Positions 10,431 through 22,550 of a DNA stretch of 64,000 nt are shown in pieces. This DNA comes from Plutella xylostella. Its lineage: Eukaryota; Arthropoda; Insecta; Lepidoptera; Plutellidae. The notes beneath the pieces were generated by a model, which was given only the letters and a program-made list of their open reading frames with translations, had not been told where the DNA came from and did no database searches. The translations under genes were made by a program, and so were the position numbers. Where the stretch lies: positions 1,612,001 to 1,676,000 of the forward strand of contig NC_064002.1 in the NCBI RefSeq assembly GCF_932276165.1, given 5' to 3'. How positions within the stretch are numbered: position 1 is the first letter of the stretch; each line of letters starts with the position of its first letter.

Positions 10431-11414
10431 AATTGCTAATGTGTCGGTGGTAGAACGGTAGCAGGTCACGTAAGTCATAAGTATATATATATAGTTATAA
10501 GTGCATATAAGTCATTTATTCATAATATTACATGTCAAAATTTAAATAATAATATAATAACAATTTACAATTACCAATACTTAATTACCTTTAGTAGGTA
10601 GATATAATGTCACAATATAATAATTATAAGATTATAAATGTATAAATCAGTTAAATATCTTACCCCTTGATATTGGTACTGCAATCTTGCCTAAAATATT
10701 ATAATCTTAGAGTAGTTCCTAAACCGGCGTGGCATAATGTTTATAAGTAATTAAAAAAAAACTTTGAGAAACCTTATGTACATGTATATGAAGCTGAACT
10801 TTGGGGATGGGATTGTTAAAGCTTTCCTAGCGTTGAACATGAAGTATAAAATACCAAATTATACAGGCAAAAAATAATAATTTGTTTATTTTATCTTAAC
10901 CTTAATTTAAACAAATTATATAACAAACATATAACAAAGGGCGTGTATTTTACGAAATATTTTCTCTATAAGTAGTAAAATAAGTCACAACTACGAAAAA
11001 AGTTCATATGTTTTATTTTGTTTGACTTTGAGAAACCTTGTAGTAATTTATGGTCACCGTTTATTACGAGATTTCTACACTATACATATACGTTTACTCT
11101 CCCTACTCAGACCTATACTAACACATCCAGTATTATCGTGGTTATTATTTTATAACGAATAAAACTTAATACTTAAATTGTTTAACTTGTAACTTTGGTT
11201 GATTGATGCGAGTAGATTATAATCAGTTATAATTCATATTATACTTGGTAAAAACTTATATTACGAGAATCTTTGAAATTTTACGTCATCCATCTTATTC
11301 CTGCATCTTTCTCAATTAGCGTCAAACAACATCCATCTATCATATCGTAATCAATCCATTAAGGTACCTAATTCTTAAATAACTTAGTAATAGGCACGTT
11401 CTATTCCGAGTATA
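10431..11414. other. no gene recognised
   Basis: Very AT-rich intergenic or intronic DNA with no supported feature. Confidence 0.5.
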
Positions 11415-11696
11415 TACAGAGTGTTGCAAAAAGGGTATATACTAAGCCGAAACCTATATGTGCAGCATGGTATATCTAAGCCCGAAACTGAAATCAGAAT
11501 TTCGAAATTCGCGAATAAAAATATTCATTTTCCATAGAAACTTTGTTGGTCACGTGACTTTTTACTATGGAGAATGTTTAGTTTTTTTTTCGCGAATTTT
11601 CAAATTCTGATTTCAGTTTTGGGCTTAGAATCTTAGATATACCATGCTGCACATGTAGGTTTCGGCTTAGTTTACCCTTTTTGCAACACCCTGTAT
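11415..11696. mobile_element. mariner-type MITE (CAGGGTGTTGCAAAAAGGG family)
   Basis: Ends CAGAGTGTTGCAAAAAGGGT and ACCCTTTTTGCAACACCCTG are inverted and flanked by TA on both sides. The inverted arms extend inward for about 80 bp through AAGCCGAAACCT, GTGCAGCATGGTATATCTAA and TCAGAATTTCGAAATT. The centre holds GGTCACGTGACTTTTTAC. A second full copy is at 40670-41580, with relatives at 29650-30886, about 13448-13620 and 31990-32213. Confidence 0.8.
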
Positions 11697-11697
11697 A

Positions 11698-12858
11698 ACA
11701 AATTCAACATTTTCTTCGTGCCGCACACCTTACATCATGTGAACCCACCAACCCGCAGTGGACCAGCGTGGTGGGAAATGGTCCAAGCTTAGGAAGGCAG
11801 TTTAGACCTTGGGTATATGCACAAAGGTTCCACTCGAGAGAGCCAGGTGCACGTACTTACACCCCCCCAGAGAATAGAAAATAATAAAATAGAACACCGT
11901 ACATCACCGAATTACCTGCATCACCATAACAAAATCGAATTTACCGCATTTACAATTTGTTTGACGGACTCTTGGTGGCATTTAGCATGTACCAAAAATA
12001 AGAACTAGCCTAGTATATTAATAATATTATGTATATTAATAATAATATTAATATTAAGTATATTAATAATAATATTAATATTATTAATAATAATATTATG
12101 TGCAGCTATTATATTAAGGGAAAGGTACCTTTCAAAATATCAATCATTTTTAACAATCTGGTTTACTCTGGTGTGGATCAGCTCAAACAAACTCTGCGCA
12201 AATTACTCTGTAACATTATTAATAACAACTAGCCGTTAGATGTTATGCTAAATTTCTTCACGTGTACAGGAATTGTTTGACCTTAATATCAACTAACTGG
12301 GCACCTAATTTACAAGTTTATTACTTCCCTGAAGAACGTGCCTTGATTGCAAGATGGCGCTATTTAGCAAACAACTGTAATGGACTCGACAATTAGTAAA
12401 TATTCAAATTGAATCACTTAAGCCTTTTTTTATTCAAACTCTGTAAAATGAAATTAAAAACGAGGAATCTTTGTCTAATTAGTCGGACCATAATTAGCGG
12501 TTCTATCGTGAAAAGTCTCAATAAGTAACAGAAAGCTTCTAGGTACAATCGCAACGAAAAAAAAAACTTATTTGCTCATAATATACATAAATAATAATTA
12601 TAATATGTATAAATAAATAAGTAGCTTGTCTAAAGCACAAAACGGGTTTAGTCTAATATTATTTATAATAAATAATCAGATTTACAAAAACGAATACTAT
12701 AAAGGGTGTTCTTTCGTTGTATGTAAACTGTAATAAGGTTGCTCTGGGGCTCATTCTGAACATCTTTGGTTTACTATAAATAACTTTCGTATTCGTTACG
12801 AGTTGTTTAACGAAAGATAATTATGTTCACGTAACAAATAGTAGGTTTATGTTAAACA
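11698..12858. other. non-coding; AT simple sequence at 12012-12105
   Basis: No gene. The stretch at about 12012-12105 is TATTAATAATAATATTAA-type low-complexity DNA. The small open frames here are made of that repeat and are not credible proteins. Confidence 0.5.
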
Positions 12859-13070
12859 AGCTGTTCCTGCGCGCTTCACATCGCCTTAAAACTTTTTCCC
12901 GTGGGAATTCCGGGATAAAAGGTAGCCTATGTTCTTTCCCAGGGTATAGACCGTATGTATACCAAATTTCATTCAAATCCTTTCAGTAGTTTTGGCGTGA
13001 AAGAGTAACAGACAGACAGACAGACACAGTTTCTTTCACATTTATGATATTAGTTAGGATTAGTATTTAT
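12859..13070 (+). repeat. (CAGA)n-associated lepidopteran repeat
   Basis: A longer copy of the family at 1-137. It runs from AGCTGTTCCTGCGCGCTTCA through CCCGTGGGAATTCCGGGATA to a short (CAGA) tract and GATATTAGTTAGGAT. Confidence 0.8.
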
Positions 13071-13447
13071 ACCTACATGAAATATAAATTATATTATTAC
13101 GACTGCCAAGGGTGGAGATTATGGCAATCTCTCCAGTCTCATGAGAGAGTCATGTCCAACAGTGCACTACTATTTGTTTGTGTTGCATATTATATGAAGG
13201 AAAAGACATAATAATATATGTATTACGTTATAAATATAAAGGATACCACATACTATGATCTGAATATTAAAAACGATAACATGGTGCGCGTGTATTACGG
13301 TCATGATTAACATGTAAAAAATAATATTCCTGTTCTTAGTTTTGGCCAGCTGAAAATCTCACTGAAATCTATCGTACCTACATAATAGAGGGTATAGGAT
13401 TATTATGCTTATGGGATTTTAGACAAGTAAATGTATTACTTTAACAA

Positions 13448-13620
13448 TATATGGTGTTGCAAAAGTGGTAAAGTAAACTGAAAGAGAGTAACACAGGGGG
13501 ACATCGTGAAAAACTTTTGGAAATACGTGGAAAAATGAGTTGAGAGATGAGAGAGAGCAAAAAGTTATGTCAAGTCACGTAACCAACAAAGTTTCTTTAT
13601 GGACTAGTAGCAAAATAAAA
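13448..13620 (+). repeat. partial mariner-type MITE
   Basis: Starts with GGTGTTGCAAAAGTGGTAAA and carries the family's inner motif GTCACGTAACCAACAAAGTT. The other terminus was not identified. Confidence 0.55.
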
Positions 13621-13896
13621 CGTATTAAAAAGACCGAAATTTAGTTTAATTAAACCATGTAAACATGCCTATTTAACAATTTGTTTATTTATTAGGTTCG
13701 CATATTAATTGTAGTTTTACAATGTGTCCTACAAAATGTTTTTATAATACCCATATGTATGTTAAAACAAGGCCTCATAATTCAGGTAGTGAACACTCTA
13801 CATACAAATCATGAAACAGCAGAAAACGGGTTGATTGATGAAGCCAAAGAGTATAATATATAGTGAGCATAGTGCGAACTAAAGCCTTTGTTTTAT

Positions 13897-13995
13897 TTGT
13901 GTAGCCTGTGTAATGTCCCACAGCTGGGCAAAGGCCTCCTTATAAATTGACCACCGCTCCCGGTCCTGTGCCTCCTTCGGCCATTGAGGTAAAAG
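13897..13995 (+). repeat. dispersed LINE-like fragment
   Basis: GTAATGTCCCACAGCTGGGC AAAGGCCTCCTT and CCCGGTCCTGTGCCTCC are words of a very common lepidopteran dispersed repeat. It is a fragment without coding capacity. Confidence 0.45.
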
Positions 13996-14689
13996 CCTTT
14001 GATACATGCAAGAACATTGACAAAGTAAGATAATAATTTGGCGTATCTCATGAAACTAAGTATACTTCTCCCACGTTTTTTAAGTATTTTTCTCTCAGAA
14101 CCTTACTCATGACAAACCTTATATAGTGTTTCCTTTAATCAGGAACCATGCACTGAAATCTTACCTGAAACAATAAACAAAAGAACGTTTTAATAAATTA
14201 GGTTATAAAAATTATGTAAGGCTATTTCATTTTAAAGTTGAACGGGATACGCACTGATAGCCAGGTGTATAATTATGAATATTCATGCTAGTGCATAGAA
14301 CTGACAACCCTAATAAAAATGTAGGTAATTTATAATAATTTAGGAAAAACGATAAATTTCTTCAACAAGTAAGCTAATTTTTTCTTCTAATTTCGAAATT
14401 TAAGGTGAAATCTCCCAAACTTATTCAAGTGGAAGTGCCAGAGCGGCGGCGGCGCGGAAGCCCCAAAAATAACGAGTTGATTTCAGGTACGGAAGTGGCA
14501 AAGCCCTTCCAAGTTGGACAAACAGAAATGTTTGTGTTTGTCCCCGGGGAAAACCCAGCGTGGTGACTGCAAGTTCAAAATATAGGTATTTTATTTTTTT
14601 ACGTTTAAGGAGGATACATTTTTAATATGTTGGTCGCCGTATTTTGCCGTAATTAGAAAAATTCAATAATTAAAAAAATAAAATTAAAA
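13996..14689. other. no gene recognised
   Basis: Non-coding. A GC-rich word (GCGGCGGCGGCGCGG at 14443) is isolated in AT-rich DNA. Confidence 0.45.
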
Positions 14690-14940
14690 CAACTGGCACG
14701 GTCATTCATTGGATGGGTAACCGATTTCAAGTGGTTCTTTTCTAGACGCTTCCGTGCTTTGGACGGCACGTTAAGCTGTGGGTCCCGGTTGCTGCCTCGG
14801 CAGCTGTTGTTAAGCCAAGTCCAAGTTGGGTCCACCAACCCGCACTAGGCCAGCGTGGTGGACTAGGCCTAAAACCCTTCCTTCATTGGAAGGACCGTGC
14901 CCCAGCAGAGGGGACGATGTGTTGTGATGATGTATCTTTT
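14690..14940 (+). repeat. module 1 plus module 2 dispersed repeat
   Basis: Plus-strand copy of the pair seen reversed at 2272-2640. Module 1 (CTAGACGCTTCCGTGC, GGACGGCACGTTAAGC) is followed without a gap by module 2 (GTCCACCAACCCGCACTAGG), ending in a TGTGATGATG-like tail. The shared order at both sites supports one composite element. Confidence 0.65.
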
Positions 14941-15682
14941 ATGTTCATCATATTATTTCTAACTACTAACCCTACTGAGTTGAATCGATAAGTCTTGGTG
15001 CAGTGCTTATGAAAGAAAAGTAACTCATACTTTTACAAAGAAAGCTTTTCCTTGTAATCTCTCAGAAAGAAATTAAGATTCCGCACCACACCTATATACA
15101 TATATAGGTATACTTTAAATTTTAAAGGTTTAAAATATGAATGCAATTTTTATTCCTGAGTTAGGTACTATTTAACTTAAGTTTTTCTTTGATTTAAAAA
15201 AAATAATCATTGCTTGTGAGTGTATTATTCTAGAATTCCCACGGAGTAGGTATCTTCAAAAACAAAGCGCAGGAAGAGGCTATTTCATAATAAATTGAGG
15301 TACTGGCCGAGCTTTCAACATTGTAAATCATTCCACAGGTGTCCGATGCTGAAAAGCCATTTAGGAAACAACAGGAAAATACTAAAAAGCCGGCTGGTGA
15401 TTAGAATGAAAAATAACCCTTACCGAATTATATTTTCCGTTTGAAGATGAGAAATGCACGGTATCGTCTAAATGGATGAATCTGTTTTGATGAAAATATT
15501 GCGTAAGTCAAGTGACTTCCAGAGGTACGGAAAAAAAAACAAATTTCCGTGAACTTGAACCGTGGATGAACATTCATAAGTGATGACTCAACGAAGGCTG
15601 GTTAATCCTGCACACAAGTCCTTTACATAGGTCACTGTATAATGTATACCTACCTATACGTTTACTCTGAATAGGTCCTTTA
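14941..15682. other. no gene recognised
   Basis: AT-rich non-coding DNA with no supported feature. Confidence 0.45.
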
Positions 15683-15896
15683 ATCCTAATCCTAACTAAT
15701 ATTATAAATGCGAAAGTAACTGTGTCTGTCTGTCTGTCTGTCTGTTACTCTTTCACGCCGAAACTACAGAACGGATTTGAATGAAATTTGGTATACATAT
15801 AGTCTAGACCCTGGGAAAGAACATAGGCTACTTTTTATCCCGGAATTCCCACGGGAAAACTTTTTTAACGCGAAGCGAAGCGCGCGGGACAGCTAG
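15683..15896 (-). repeat. (CAGA)n-associated lepidopteran repeat, fullest copy
   Basis: On the minus strand it runs from ACTAGCTGTCCCGCGCGCTT through CCCGTGGGAATTCCGGGATA and GTTTCGGCGTGAAAGAGTAA to a (CAGA)5 tract and TATTAGTTAGGATT. It defines both ends of the family in this window. Confidence 0.85.
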
Positions 15897-17600
15897 TACT
15901 TATAATATATGTCACCACATGAGATCTCAATGGATACGATCCTAATTTGAATATCCTCACTGACAATCGAAAGCTCAGCCATTCAAAAGTTGCACATTTG
16001 ACATTGTTATCATGAGTTTTCCACTTTTATTCGTTCTGTCTATGAATAAAGCGTATTTTTTACAATTTTTATATATTGTGTTACAATGGTTCAATGACGG
16101 GTTATTCCATAACAAAATCGATATAATGGCAAATTATTATGTTGGGTTTGAGCCACAAATTACAAGCCAAATAGAAAATTACAGTCATGTGATTGAAATG
16201 CTTTCTGCTGCTTTCTGTAACAGCTACCTAAGGTTTTTCCATTGATATTTTTTCAACTGAATATAAAGCGCAATTACATAGGAAAGGCAATCACCGGCGA
16301 AGATACTTTTCAAAGAATTCAAGCAAAAACGTAGAATTTAGAGGTCTTGTAGACGTCAGTTTTAAAAGGTTCAGAAGGATAAAATACAAATGACATGATA
16401 AGACACTAGAAATGAGCATAGGATAAGAAGATGAATAGAGGAAGATGAGCGACTGAGCTACCTACTTTCTGTCAACAGTATAAATATTTTTATTCTAAGA
16501 ATACAACGTAAGTAAGAAACAAAATACATAGTGATAGGAATACAGAGTCGCGATCAAATATATGTTTTGTTATTCCTACTTCGACTCAACGCATTGACCT
16601 TGCCCCAACCCCGAGGTATAAAAGTTACTGGAACGAATAAACTACCTATTGTGTACATCTTTCTTTTCTAAAACTTCGCAGACAGAATCTCTGAAGATAG
16701 AAACGAGGTAGTAAGTATATACTATGAGTATTTATAAACAACAACAAAACGAACCAAAACTCTTGTCTTTAATGAAATCTTCACAAGTTTATTGGTATAG
16801 GTTTCGGATGATTATAAACCACTACAATTTCGATTGCCTTTATAAAAACCAATAATGAAAAAGGAAAAAAGAACGTTTAATCCGTAAGCCCCGTAATAAG
16901 CATATTGGGAAAACTCAAACACTGTATTAAATTACTTAGATAAAAGCCCTTTGATTACGAAAATAATACTGTTACGCTTCAATACCAACTCTCGCTAAAG
17001 GAAAACGTTATCCGTTGAGGACGGTCTTACACTCCTAACAATACGTGTCAGTTTGGCATGTTCAAATGGCAGAGTTAACATTGTGTGCGTGTTCACATTA
17101 GATGCTTATAATAAGTGACCATTTTGTGAAGTCCTTTGGGCCCTTTGATTGTGTCGAGTACAATCAAGCTGGCGATAAAGGTAGCTACTTAGGTAGACAC
17201 CTTTTCTATTGTGCTGCGTGTACCTTGGTCGCAATATTGACGTGGTCCCCAGGAGACGATATTAGGAACCTTGAGGGTAAAATTGTTTATCCAGTTTTGT
17301 ACTTAACCTAAGAAAAAAACATACTTAAGTAGTGTAAATTTAATATATACTTAAGTATTTTTGAATAACATGCCTATTATTGTTAACTCTGTTATTTCCT
17401 AGTTTAGAGCAGTATTTCCCCTACCTTTAGCATTAAGAGTTGATCTATTGTTAAAATACTACCTATAGTTTTCTGAATAAATAATTATTATTCTTATTCT
17501 CATTGTTTTGTGAATGAAAAACAAACATGTTTAACTAAAAATTTGTAAGTATGGGTTAACTTCAACGTTTACACTTTCAAACTAGTTTATTTCTGATTAA
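15897..17600. other. no gene recognised
   Basis: Non-coding by inspection. The 77-codon frame at 16012-16245 is hydrophobic and AT-rich, with no family resemblance and no splice context, so it is not called a gene. Confidence 0.4.
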
Positions 17601-17730
17601 AACAGCATATAAATCGCTTTAAGCGATAAGACCGCCATTTTTGTACATATGTCTTAGTATTTAAGTTATGTAAGTTAATTTTATGTGAGTGTACAAATAA
17701 AGAATATTTGATCTATCTATCTATCTAATA
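17601..17730 (+). repeat. LINE 3' end with (ATCT)n tail
   Basis: AAGACCGCCATTTTTGTACA, then GTACAAATAAAGAATATTTG and an ATCTATCTATCT tail. This is the 3' terminus of a common lepidopteran non-LTR retrotransposon, 5'-truncated. Confidence 0.65.
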
Positions 17731-18244
17731 TGAAGATTTCAGCAGGCGACGGGTTGCTCCCTTCCACGACCTATATTAATTTCCTTTAGCGAGCAGGTGT
17801 AGGAAATTAGTGCTTCCCTTTCCCTGCTGACCTGTTAAATAGAGCGAGTGTACCTCAAAGAACCAAGGGGGTCACTACAGAAATCGTAAAACGAACGAGC
17901 TAGAGTTGCCACGCATTCAGCAGGTTCAATGGTACGAGATAGAGCTGTGGTTGCGTTGTATTATTTTATCAAACCGATTGCATGACAGCTTTTGTAGTGA
18001 CCCTCCAGACTATCCTGGAGGACTAATTTCAAAGCTTATTGTACACTATTGGCAAATATGGGGGCACGGCAGTGTCCCGTCAAGTCGACTGCTTATTTAC
18101 TAGTAGGCTTACATGATAACTGAAACACTCCAACATGCCTGAAGTCCTGGATAATTATGGTAAGAAAGGTACATATTTTTGTGTTTATCGTAGTTCTAAG
18201 CGAGCCTTTATTGTATCCTTGTGGGCAAAAGCTAGTTATTAGAT
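17731..18244. other. no gene recognised
   Basis: Non-coding between two LINE tails. The small plus-strand frame at 17906-18103 has no recognisable domain. Confidence 0.4.
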
Positions 18245-18362
18245 AAATTTCATATTTGTAACAGGCAGGTTGACTGGTAGAGAATGCTCTTAGCATTAAG
18301 TCCACCTGATTGTACATCTACTTTTGTAAATTGTGCAATAAAAGTATAAATAAATAAATAAA
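18245..18362 (+). repeat. LINE 3' end with (AAAT)n tail
   Basis: Contains TTGACTGGTAGAGAATGCTC, TTAGCATTAAGTCCACC and GTGCAATAAAAGTATAAATA ending in AAATAAATAAA. This is another widespread non-LTR element 3' end in Lepidoptera. Confidence 0.65.
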
Positions 18363-19597
18363 CACGAATGCGACAGTACATACGTATTCATTTTGCACAT
18401 TATATGATACCTACTTATTTCCAATTCCCGTGTATCCAACAATGATTGTTCTGCACCTACAGTGCGGGTTGTGGTCGCCGGTGCGTGTCGGTGAAATGTC
18501 GGCGATGATTGGACGGCCCTCGTGGCCACGTTAATTGATAACCTATCCGCACTATACCGGAAACCAGACGGGCATTAAACTAACCCGACATAATAATTAC
18601 TGGCTATTGTTATTTTGATACTGTACTCGTGTAGCTAACGTTTAGTTTGATCATGTTATTTTACTGACAAGCCCATTAATACCACCGTCCACCATGTCTG
18701 TAGTATTAGGACACAAAAATATTAATTTTAGAATGTAATATTTTTATTGGGTAGTCATGGAACTCTGGATATTACCTATGCTATGTTAGTTAAATTTCCT
18801 ACTGCACATTTCGATGGTTGTTTGTTTAATGCCTATATCAGTAAGCGTATATTCACGTACATACTAAACTTATTTTCAGTACAGTATAAGCCAATTTAGC
18901 CAATAATCTTATTATTCGCTGCAGAAAGTTCAAGCATCCTACATAATATCAAGTTTCATTTTAAACATCCTTCGGTATCGCATAAATCGTATAAAATGTC
19001 ACCTAAATTTAGATCGGTTTCGCGTACGTTATTCGCCACCGCCGCCGCCGCCGTGGAATGAGATTCCAATAGAGCGCCACGTATTCAATAAGTGTAAGTC
19101 CACACAATATTGTCTCACATTGCTGGAGTCGTGACGAACGGAACAAAAAGGGCTTACAATTTATTTTGTATTTGTTTGTTAGTACTATATATCTTAGGTA
19201 TATTCAGAGATGGTCCTTAGTTTATTCAATTAATGGGAATATTTGCAGCCATGGCTCTTTCTCTCAATGTAGGGCAAGAACAAAAACGTTTTCTAACCCC
19301 TTCAGAAAACAATTTGTCAGATGAATAGGCGCTAAAATAGCCTCTTGTTGCAGAAGCCCTTCCGTTTTAATACAAACAAAAACTTGCAATTTGGAGAATT
19401 TCAAAAGCGTCCTCAGCTAAGGATGATAAACAGAGAGAACGACAATTAAATAGATATTGAATCTAGGAGCTTGAATGTACCCCAAACAGCGTTAGCCTAC
19501 CACCCTTCTTAACTTAATTATAAACATAAACAACCAGATAAAAACAATAAATAAATGCATATATTTCTTAACATAAAATCTACATTCTTATCCTAGT
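18363..19597. other. no gene recognised
   Basis: Non-coding DNA downstream of the astacin gene, with a short CCGCCGCCGCCGCCG run at 19037. No second exon of the protease is needed or seen. Confidence 0.45.
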
Positions 19598-20479
19598 TCA
19601 GTCCCAAGCGCCAGGGCAGTTGTAGTGTCGGTTGACGCGCAGCCAGTCCTTGTCGGTGATGTACACGCGCTGGCCCATCACTCCCTCGTGCTCCCTCAGA
19701 GCGACAATAGTGGGCTCTCCGTTGATGGAGAAGCCGTAGGGCCCGTAGTGCAGACAACTCACGTAGTCGTACTCGACCTCCAAGTTGCTCACCAACTCAG
19801 ACGTGTAGATGTCGAAGTTGTGCTCAGTGCCGGGACGGAGGTTCTCGGTGGCGATTCTGACGTAGTCGTCGCGGTTGTAGGTGGACTGCATGTGGAGGAA
19901 GCCGAGGATGTGCAGGAACTCGTGCACGATGGTGGCGTGGCGGAAGCAGCCCTCGCCGGGGTTGTTGCGAGCCAGGTTCAGAGTGTGGACGCCGCGGGTC
20001 TCGAAGTACCCAACACTGGCGTAGCAGCCGCCGCTCCCGCCAGTTAAACGCACGTAGTTGACATCCTCCGGCTCGCGCTTGCGGAACTTGATGCAAGTGT
20101 TGTCTTCAATATCCTTGATGCCAGCTTCGATGGCGGCGGTCTGCAGGGGACCGAACTCGCCTTCCCCGAGCTCCCAGACGACGGTGTCGTTGGGCCACTT
20201 GGTGTTAGGGAAGATGTAGGCGTTGCGGCCCATCGCGAATTCTTGAAGCATGCTCTCGATCATGAAGTCGTCGAGGACGATGTCTCCCTGGTACTTGCCG
20301 CTGTTCTCCTCTGCGTTGGCGAGGGGGTTGCGGGCTGTTCTGGCTGTGAACTGGCCATCTTCGTTCCTGGTGCTCTCGAGGAAGCTCCTGAACTCTTGGA
20401 TCTCCTCTCTGGTGCGGACGATGGAAGGCCCAGCCGCGGCCACGCCGAGCGCGCAAGCTACCAACACTAAACGAAACAT
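19598..20479 (-). CDS. astacin-family secreted zinc metalloprotease
   Basis: A 293-residue intronless protein. The ATG at 20479 is chosen because the longer frame would need a GTG start and the signal peptide follows directly (MFRLVLVACALGVAAAG). A propeptide runs to about residue 84 and the mature enzyme begins near NAYIFPNTKWPND. The zinc site HEFLHILGFLH is at about residue 186: three His ligands and the catalytic Glu are present. The four canonical cysteines are recognisable (TCIKF, GGCYASVG, GEGCF, YNCPGAWD). Two family features are altered. The residue after the third His is Met instead of Glu (FLHMQS), and the Met-turn reads SCLHYG (residue 243), with Leu for Met but the Tyr kept. There are no EGF or CUB domains. 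It is likely secreted, perhaps in gut or reproductive tract as in other insect astacins. Activity is probable but not certain. Confidence 0.93.
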   Translation of the reverse strand: MFRLVLVACALGVAAAGPSIVRTREEIQEFRSFLESTRNEDGQFTARTARNPLANAEENSGKYQGDIVLDDFMIESMLQEFAMGRNAYIFPNTKWPNDTVVWELGEGEFGPLQTAAIEAGIKDIEDNTCIKFRKREPEDVNYVRLTGGSGGCYASVGYFETRGVHTLNLARNNPGEGCFRHATIVHEFLHILGFLHMQSTYNRDDYVRIATENLRPGTEHNFDIYTSELVSNLEVEYDYVSCLHYGPYGFSINGEPTIVALREHEGVMGQRVYITDKDWLRVNRHYNCPGAWD

Positions 20480-20490
20480 TTTCACAATGG

Positions 20491-20522
20491 TGACTATTCC
20501 AACGCTAATCTTCTTATTTATA
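20491..20522 (-). promoter_or_regulatory. TATA box and initiator of the astacin gene
   Basis: On the minus strand TATAAATA occupies 20522-20515. A TCA initiator-like triplet has its A at 20491, exactly 31 bases after the first T of the TATA box. This would give a 12-base leader before the ATG at 20479. Spacing is textbook for arthropod core promoters; the start site itself is inferred. Confidence 0.55.
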
Positions 20523-20547
20523 TGTTACTCAATGTGTATTATTATTC

Positions 20548-20554
20548 AGATAAG
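20548..20554 (+). promoter_or_regulatory. GATA-factor motif upstream of astacin
   Basis: AGATAAG, a consensus WGATAR site, lies about 60 bp upstream of the inferred start; another is at 20901-20907. GATA factors drive many insect midgut genes, but such short motifs are frequent by chance in AT-rich DNA. Confidence 0.3.
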
Positions 20555-22269
20555 CCTGTCAGTTTGCACTAATTATTCCCGACTAATCAAGTTTGATGAT
20601 TGGGATTTCACAATCAGTTACGTTATCGTTTTTGTTTATAACAAGCTGATGCTCGGGAGATTTGTCTCCTGTAAGTAAAATTCGCTTAATATCTCCATAA
20701 GTTGCAACTATGGAAATTGTGATATTAAAATAAATCATAAAACGTCTATCGTTACCGAGTGCTATTAGCAAAATTGAAGTTAAGTTTTTCTGTGCTATCT
20801 TAATTATGTCTAGAGAAATAACAAACAAACAAACGAAGACACTTTCTGATTTATAGCTAAAGGTCTTTGATTGCGATTAATATTAATTAAAGATACTCAT
20901 AGATAAGAAACTGGATCGGCGTCATAACTACACACTACATATACAGTATGACACACACAACAATAACAAAAATACAACAGTAAGTATTTCTCATGTCTAT
21001 CGATAGCATATCTCAAGTTTTGTCCTTTACCATAGTACCACAAAAAATGGGTTAACGGGACTCCTTATTTTATGGTGACATCGTTTTAGTTTGTAATAGA
21101 AACGTTAAAATAGTGAATGATATTTAAACATGTATCTGCTCGTAATATTATTTATGAAAGTACTGGATCGTTTATAAACAATATGTAATGTACACTTCTA
21201 TTTCCGCGATTCCATATCATTTTTATAGTCACACCAAATCTGCGTTAATCGTTTCCGTTGCGACCATCAAAACATTATTAGAATCCCACCCTGTGAAACC
21301 CAATCACACCTTGATTTTTCAATTATCTTTATGCCTAATAATGATGATAATAGACCCATTCATTACGCATTATGATAAGCTCATTGATTAAAGTGTATTG
21401 TTATTGTTTAAATTAAACAAATAAACGATTGCTACAAATGATCAAAAGACAATTTTTAAATGAAAAAAAATCTACTTATACATCTATAAAGTCCTGATAC
21501 CGAAATGGATCCTAACAAATTATTTAAGCCGGTATTTTTCAATTTATTATCTTCATATAAAGCACAAATCTGTGAAAAAGAGATCGTCAGTCTGCTTTTT
21601 TAACATGAAATGTTTGTTACTTTAAGATAATAACTGAAAATGATGAAAATTCATTAAAAAATCGCACTCTTTATTTTAATCACTTTATAGATGAATGTAT
21701 TTTACATTTAAGTGTATCATCATGGTATCATCAGAATAGGCTCTTAGGTAACATTTAATGTCGTCGTACTGATTTTGTTACAACCAAATTTTATGAACAA
21801 TATTTCGATTTACTACCAAAAGGTACTAAAGTAACATACTTGTGCCGTAACTACATGTCTGTATTTATGTATATTTAGCAGAGTTGTATATTTATTAGAA
21901 TACAGATGGTCGCAAAGGAGGTATATGTACATACATAGTAAGCCGAAAGGCATTCTGCATGGCTAGCATGGGACGACAGACTAAAATACTGGATTTTAAA
22001 TGGATGTCAGATGGTTAACCAATTTTTTTTTGCATGGAGTTTGCCTATAAAAGGCATCTGGATATTAAAGATATTACTTTTTCCTAAAAAACCCACCACT
22101 AGAAGAATCAAAGAAAAGGTTTTAGTAAACAAATGAAATTGGTATGAACTTTGCTCTTTCCAAAACGAATTCCTCAGTTAGAGTCTTGGTAAATATTACC
22201 TTTAATAAGATAGGACTCCAGGCTTGGAATCCGAGGGGTAGTGCCCTGAATTCAAAAGCTACATTGTTA
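20555..22269. other. no gene recognised
   Basis: AT-rich DNA between the astacin promoter and the LTR retrotransposon; nothing else supported. Confidence 0.45.
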
Positions 22270-22273
22270 TAAA

Positions 22274-22546
22274 TGTAGGAATGTAACATTATCGTTTAAT
22301 AATATTTGATAGTGCAGAGTGTATGATAGGAACTATTGTCTATGAAAGCGAGTATTATCTATGAAAGGAAGTATTGTCTATGAAAGGAACGAAGAATGAG
22401 TGAGTGAAAGGATTAAGAAAAGATGGAGGATTGGAAAAGGTTGTTGTGCTCGAACATAAAATTGTTTAACAAGATGTTTTAACCGAAATAAACGTGATTT
22501 AGTGATTAAATCAAATTGGTTTTCATTTCCACCGCCTGGTCCCACA
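22274..22546 (+). repeat. 5' LTR of the Ty3/gypsy element
   Basis: TGTAGGAATG...GGTCCCACA, 273 bp. It contains three imperfect tandem units of about 20 bp around TATTGTCTATGAAAGGAAG (22340-22393), perhaps U3 enhancer repeats. An AATAAA polyadenylation signal is at 22487-22492. Confidence 0.95.
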
Positions 22547-22550
22547 ATTT

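Noticed and set aside
16012..16245. 77-codon plus-strand frame with a hydrophobic start
   Set aside because: Could look like a small membrane protein, but there is no support beyond the open frame in AT-rich DNA.
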